Shown here piece after piece: positions 60,652 to 64,000 of a stretch of DNA of 64,000 nucleotides. The stretch spans positions 130,329-194,328 of the forward strand of contig DATDIL010000135.1 of assembly GCA_036521075.1 (NCBI GenBank), given 5' to 3'. The DNA comes from DAIDKA01 sp036521075 (lineage in GTDB: Bacteria > Pseudomonadota > Gammaproteobacteria > Steroidobacterales > Steroidobacteraceae). Position 1 is the first letter of the stretch. Every line of letters starts with the position of its first letter. The notes under the pieces were generated by a model, which was not told the DNA's origin, did not search any database, and saw only the letters and a list, made by a program, of their open reading frames with translations. The position numbers were made by a program, and so were the translations under genes.

Positions 60652-61712
60652 GGCTGCTGTGCGGATGGATTCGGCGCTGTCTGCACCGCGCTCGGGGGCT
60701 TGATCTCCCCCGCGCGCAGCGTGAACGAGCGCGAGTAGGCGGCTGAACGGGCGCTGAGCAGAGGATCGTCGGACGGTTCGATGCCCGATGGCAGCACCAG
60801 CGGGTCGAAATTGATGTCGCGGCAGGCGCCACCGTCCTCGCCCTGCGCGTGCTCGATCGTGAGGGTGCCCACATCCAGCTGCTCGCGCTCCACGGGCCAC
60901 GGCTGCGTGGCGTCATTGGTCGGATCGCCGGCTCCCGCGATCGTGATCATGAGGTGCCATTGCAGGGGCTGTTGCTGCAGTTGTGCAATCAGATCGTCGA
61001 ACAGGTAATCGCGGGAGCGCGGGCGCTCGTCAGCCGGGTCATCCGCCGCAAACGCTTCGTTCGGCACCATTGACCAGCGCACGTTGGTTATCTTCCCGGT
61101 CCGGGATACGAATCGAAATGTATCGAGGCTGTTGAAGCGCGAATTGGCAAAGCCCGATGAATTCGGTTCGCTGCCAATGATCGCGATGGCGCGCGCAGCT
61201 TGCGGATGCCGGGCGAGAAAATCTGCCATGCGGGCCGGATCGGGCTTGCCCGTGGCAGCATCCGGCCTGCCGGCCAGCAGCTGCTCGTAGAAAGCCTGCG
61301 GCGTGGCCACCGGGAAGACGGGTATGGCATTCATGCCCATGCGCCATTGCTCTGCGTCGGGCAGGCGCAAGAGCAGGGCGAGACTGCGCACGGTGCGGTT
61401 GGTGTCGGCCTGAAAAGGCTGACCACCTGCCAGGGCAAAGCGCCCGATGACCGGCATGCGCCCCGGCGCAAATACCGCGGCTTTGGACAGCTGACGACCG
61501 GCTCCATTGCTCTCGAAGTAGCCGGTGACGCACAGCCCCTTGGCATGGTTGCGACGAAATCCGGGGTGTGCCCCGTTCGCCTGGTGAAAGGCATCGATCA
61601 TGCGCGCGGGACTGAGCCGGTGCGGTGACAGCCAGCCGCCCACGTAGGCGAACGCCAGCGCGCTCACAGCCATCACCGCGCCGATCGCGAACAGACCTGA
61701 TCGGTTGGACAT
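60648..61712 (-). CDS. Catalase-related peroxidase (SrpA-like)
   Basis: 354-residue heme peroxidase of the small catalase-related (SrpA) group. An N-terminal membrane anchor or signal (LFAIGAVMAVSALAFAYVGG) puts it in the periplasm. The catalase core shows FRRNHAKGLCVTGYFES with the distal-His region, VFAPGRMPVIGRFALAGG, and DTFRFVSRTGKITNVRWSMVP. These proteins are about half the length of true catalases and work mostly as peroxidases. ATG at 61712 starts it. It is translationally coupled to cytochrome b561 and diverges from the AlkD-like gene. Confidence 0.85.
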   Translation of the reverse strand: MSNRSGLFAIGAVMAVSALAFAYVGGWLSPHRLSPARMIDAFHQANGAHPGFRRNHAKGLCVTGYFESNGAGRQLSKAAVFAPGRMPVIGRFALAGGQPFQADTNRTVRSLALLLRLPDAEQWRMGMNAIPVFPVATPQAFYEQLLAGRPDAATGKPDPARMADFLARHPQAARAIAIIGSEPNSSGFANSRFNSLDTFRFVSRTGKITNVRWSMVPNEAFAADDPADERPRSRDYLFDDLIAQLQQQPLQWHLMITIAGAGDPTNDATQPWPVEREQLDVGTLTIEHAQGEDGGACRDINFDPLVLPSGIEPSDDPLLSARSAAYSRSFTLRAGEIKPPSAVQTAPNPSAQQP

Positions 61713-61761
61713 TCGTTTGAGTCTGCGTTGATCTGTGGCCTTTCGCAATCGCACCGGGGTT

Positions 61762-61767
61762 TATAAT
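61762..61767 (+). promoter_or_regulatory. Possible -10 box of the AlkD-like gene
   Basis: TATAAT, 28 bases before the ATG at 61796 in the divergent spacer. No convincing -35 box at the right distance, so support is weak. Confidence 0.3.
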
Positions 61768-61795
61768 CCGCGGCTGCACACATCAAAAGGCCCTT

Positions 61796-62473
61796 ATGTT
61801 GCTGCCCCGGTTGCGCAAGGCGTTGCGGCAGGCCGCTGACCCGGTCAAGGCGCTGATCATGCAGGCGTACATGAAGTCCGAAATGCCCTACCACGGAGTA
61901 CCGACGCCCTTATTGCGCCAGATATGCAAGCTCGCCTTCGCGGACGTCGAATTTCCTACGGCGATGGCATGGCAGGGCCAGGTGCTGGGCATGTGGCGCG
62001 CGGCGCAGTTCCGCGAGGAGCGTTACGCGGCGCTGTACCTGACGCGGGACCAACGCGCGCTGCGCTATCAGACGCCGTCTGCCATGAAGATCTATGAGGA
62101 ATTGATCGTCACGGGGGCGTGGTGGGACTACGTAGATGAAATCGCCGCGAATCGGATCGGACCAATATTGCGCCAATACCCGGCGCCGATACGCCGCAGG
62201 ATGCTGTCCTGGAGCAGGTCTGCGGATATGTGGAAGCGACGCACCGCCATCCTGTGTCAGCTCGGCTCCAAGGCGCACACTGATACGGCGCTGCTGTACG
62301 GTTGCATCGAGCCCTCGCTCGGGTCGCGAGAGTTCTTCCTGCGCAAGGCGATCGGCTGGGCACTGCGGCAATACGCATGGACCGATGCCGCCGAGGTTAA
62401 ACGCTACGTACGCCGCAATCGCGCTCGCCTCAGTGCCCTGAGCGTGCGGGAAGCGCTGAAGAATATCGTATGA
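61796..62473 (+). CDS. DNA alkylation repair protein (AlkD-like)
   Basis: 225-residue HEAT-repeat-like glycosylase of the AlkC/AlkD family, which removes bulky or cationic alkyl bases. Visible landmarks: AYMKSEMPYHGVPTPLLRQI at the N-terminus, WRAAQFREERYAALYL, and the central WWDYVDEIA, with the catalytic Asp expected there. HEAT helices end in a basic stretch (KRYVRRNRARLS). It stands alone, divergent from the catalase-related operon. With the Tag gene at 46.4 kb the window has two alkylation-repair genes. Confidence 0.88.
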   Translation: MLLPRLRKALRQAADPVKALIMQAYMKSEMPYHGVPTPLLRQICKLAFADVEFPTAMAWQGQVLGMWRAAQFREERYAALYLTRDQRALRYQTPSAMKIYEELIVTGAWWDYVDEIAANRIGPILRQYPAPIRRRMLSWSRSADMWKRRTAILCQLGSKAHTDTALLYGCIEPSLGSREFFLRKAIGWALRQYAWTDAAEVKRYVRRNRARLSALSVREALKNIV

Positions 62474-62597
62474 CATAGCTGGCGGACTACCTGGCCACCT
62501 TAAACCGGTCTGAGCGTGGCCACGTGGTCCCGCCGCGTTCAGCACGACATTCAAACACTGCTTCGGCGTGTCAGCTGCGAACTATTTGGCGGGTTGA

Positions 62598-62629
62598 GCC
62601 GGCAGCTGTCATCCTCAGGTGCTGCCGGC
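62598..62629. terminator. Stem-loop upstream of the DUF1800 gene
   Basis: GCCGGCAGC and GCTGCCGGC pair perfectly around a 14-base loop, 125 bases after the AlkD-like stop. No U-tract, so a transcription terminator is only possible. The spacer holds nothing else clear. Confidence 0.35.
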
Positions 62630-62666
62630 ACGTTTCACTAAGCGAGGGAGACAGTCAGGCGGTTTG

Positions 62667-64000
62667 ATGCATAACCACGCCCTGCGAGTACTTTGTCTGG
62701 CGGCGCTGGCCGCCGGGAGCCTCGTGGGCTGCGTTTCGACCCCGCCAAACGGCGCAAAAGCGGCAAATGCCGCGGATATGCTCTGGCTCGAGCGGCTGAC
62801 GTTCGGGGTCGACTCCGGGGTGCTGGCCCAGTATCAGAAGCTGGGACGTAACGGATACCTGGAGGCGCAGCTGCGCGGCGCGGATGAGCACCTGCCGGAT
62901 GCTGTCGCACGGGATCTTGCGCTGCTTCCCAGCGATCAGTCTGACGCGGCCCATATAGTGCAAAGCATTGCGGCCGAACAGAAGCGTATCAATGCGCTGC
63001 CGGAGGGCCCCGATAAGCGGGCCGCGCGGCAGAAGCTCAATGAGCAGGGCAACCAGGCCGCCTACGAGGCACGGCGCCGCGAGTTGCTGCGGGCCATCTA
63101 CTCGCCGGCGCAGCTCAAAGAGCAGATGGTGTGGTTCTGGCTCAATCATTTCAGCGTCTATGAATACAAGGCCAATGTGCGCTGGCTGCTCGCGGATTAC
63201 AGCGAACGGGCAATCCGACCGCATGCCTTGGGGCACTTCCGCGACCTGGTCATGGCGACGCTCGAACATCCGGCAATGCTGCAGTACCTGGACAATGCCC
63301 AGAACGCGGCCGGTCACATCAATGAAAACTACGCCCGCGAGCTGATGGAGCTGCATACGCTGGGCGTTGATGCGGGCTATTCGCAGCATGATGTGCAGGA
63401 GCTGGCGAGGGTGCTCACCGGGGTGGGGATCGCCGCCGCGCGGCCGCCGCCTCTGCGGCCGCAATTGCGCGCGTACTATGTGCGCGAAGGCGCCTTCGAG
63501 TTCAATCCCGCGCGCCACGACTTCGGACCCAAGACCTTGCTGGGCCACCCGCTCGCCCGGCACGGCTTCGCGGAAGTCGCCGAGGCGGTCGACCTGCTGG
63601 TACACCAAAGGGCCTGCGCCCGCTTCGTTTCCCGCCAGATTGCCGTCTATTTTGCGGGCGATGATCCGCCGCCCGCGCTCGTGGAACGCATGGCGCAGAC
63701 CTTCCAGCAGTCCGATGGTGACATCGCGGCCGTGCTGCGCACGCTATTTACCTCCCGCGAGCTTGCCGCGCGGGCGGGGCACAAATTCAAGGATCCGATG
63801 CAGTACGTGGTGTCAGCGGTGCGCCTGGCCTATGACGGCCGCCTGATACAGAACATGCACCCGGTAACGGGCTGGCTTGCGGCATTGGGCGAAGCGCAGT
63901 TCGGGCATCAGACCCCAGATGGCTATTCCTTGCAGGATGCCGCCTGGTCAAGCTCCGGACAGATGAGTCGTCGCTTCGAGATTGCGCGCACCATCGGCTA
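62667..64000 (+). CDS. DUF1800-family lipoprotein (3' end cut by window)
   Basis: The first 444 codons of a DUF1800 protein, a family found next to DUF1501 genes and thought to be exported and involved with sulfatase-like or polymer-linked functions. A signal ends in a lipobox (LVGC, Cys 22). Family marks are WFWLNHFSVYEYK (about residue 155) and the near-invariant NENYARELMELHTLGV (about residue 220), followed by DVQELARVLTGVG and HDFGPKTLLGHP. The reading frame is open to the end of the window, so the C-terminus is missing. A DUF1501 gene would be expected next. Confidence 0.85.
   Translation, partial: MHNHALRVLCLAALAAGSLVGCVSTPPNGAKAANAADMLWLERLTFGVDSGVLAQYQKLGRNGYLEAQLRGADEHLPDAVARDLALLPSDQSDAAHIVQSIAAEQKRINALPEGPDKRAARQKLNEQGNQAAYEARRRELLRAIYSPAQLKEQMVWFWLNHFSVYEYKANVRWLLADYSERAIRPHALGHFRDLVMATLEHPAMLQYLDNAQNAAGHINENYARELMELHTLGVDAGYSQHDVQELARVLTGVGIAAARPPPLRPQLRAYYVREGAFEFNPARHDFGPKTLLGHPLARHGFAEVAEAVDLLVHQRACARFVSRQIAVYFAGDDPPPALVERMAQTFQQSDGDIAAVLRTLFTSRELAARAGHKFKDPMQYVVSAVRLAYDGRLIQNMHPVTGWLAALGEAQFGHQTPDGYSLQDAAWSSSGQMSRRFEIARTIG

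Noticed and set aside
59996..60916. Upstream extension of the MoaF-like frame
   Set aside because: It overlaps cytochrome b561 and the catalase-related gene in another frame and is Arg/Pro-rich; GTG 59995 has a good Shine-Dalgarno.
1..64000. CRISPR arrays, tRNA or rRNA genes, prophage
   Set aside because: No regularly spaced repeats, cloverleaf-type sequences, rRNA segments or phage structural genes were seen; a tRNA scan would settle the matter.

Overview
The window is a high-GC chromosomal segment whose gene set suggests a heterotrophic gammaproteobacterium from soil or water. The order is a guess (Steroidobacterales or Nevskiales like). The pointers are the small acidic DUF6763-type protein, the catalase/cytochrome b561 pair, an ECF sigma factor with a YCII/DGPF partner, several PQQ enzymes and many exported hydrolases. 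No rRNA, tRNA or CRISPR array was seen. The first gene (GH27) is cut by the left edge and the last (DUF1800) by the right edge.

Region by region. 1-3.7 kb: an alpha-galactosidase-like GH27 enzyme, a CAP-domain lipoprotein and an exported aldo/keto reductase. 3.8-8 kb: amidase and aldo/keto reductase, divergent from a thiamine-diphosphate enzyme. 8.2-9.5 kb: a pair of unrecognised proteins. 9.7-16.3 kb: secreted esterase-like phytase, two alpha/beta-hydrolase esterases, a quinone-oxidoreductase-like enzyme, an unknown exported protein and a cupin. 16.4-16.8 kb: a compact minus-strand transcription unit with a sigma70 promoter, a near-perfect Shine-Dalgarno, a 22-codon ORF and an intrinsic terminator. 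16.8-19.2 kb: a complete IS1-like element with 18-bp perfect terminal repeats, an 8-bp target duplication and three extra genes. 19.4-20.6 kb: a GNAT and a shortened metallo-beta-lactamase-fold hydrolase. 20.9-23.1 kb: a lipid-anchored PQQ dehydrogenase with an inserted haem c domain.

23-33.6 kb is all minus strand: a large GH94 enzyme, then a tightly packed run of PQQ sugar dehydrogenase, exported protein, serine hydrolase (EstB type), aldehyde dehydrogenase, acyl-CoA dehydrogenase and CoA-transferase. The run looks like a catabolic operon that hydrolyses an ester or lactone, oxidises the product to an acid, makes the CoA thioester and dehydrogenates it. 33.7-40.7 kb: an acetolactate synthase-like enzyme, a double-PAS hybrid kinase, a beta-hydroxyacid dehydrogenase, an exported protein and an aromatic-acid-type MFS transporter. 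40.8-45.9 kb: a GH3-GH9 operon behind a sigma70 promoter and a LacI-type operator. 45.9-47.3 kb: a DUF882 peptidase, 3-methyladenine glycosylase I and DUF6763.

47.6-53.6 kb is a four-gene signalling operon: a CHASE3-GAF hybrid kinase with three receiver domains, CheR, a CheB catalytic domain and a receiver-kinase. All four genes overlap and no chemoreceptor, CheA or CheW is present. It converges on an ECF42-like sigma factor with its DGPF partner. The right end holds an Nramp-related transporter, a Tat-exported NTF2-like protein, a double MoaF-like protein, a catalase-related protein with cytochrome b561, an AlkD-type repair protein and the start of a DUF1800 lipoprotein. All calls come from reading the sequence; no database search was run.
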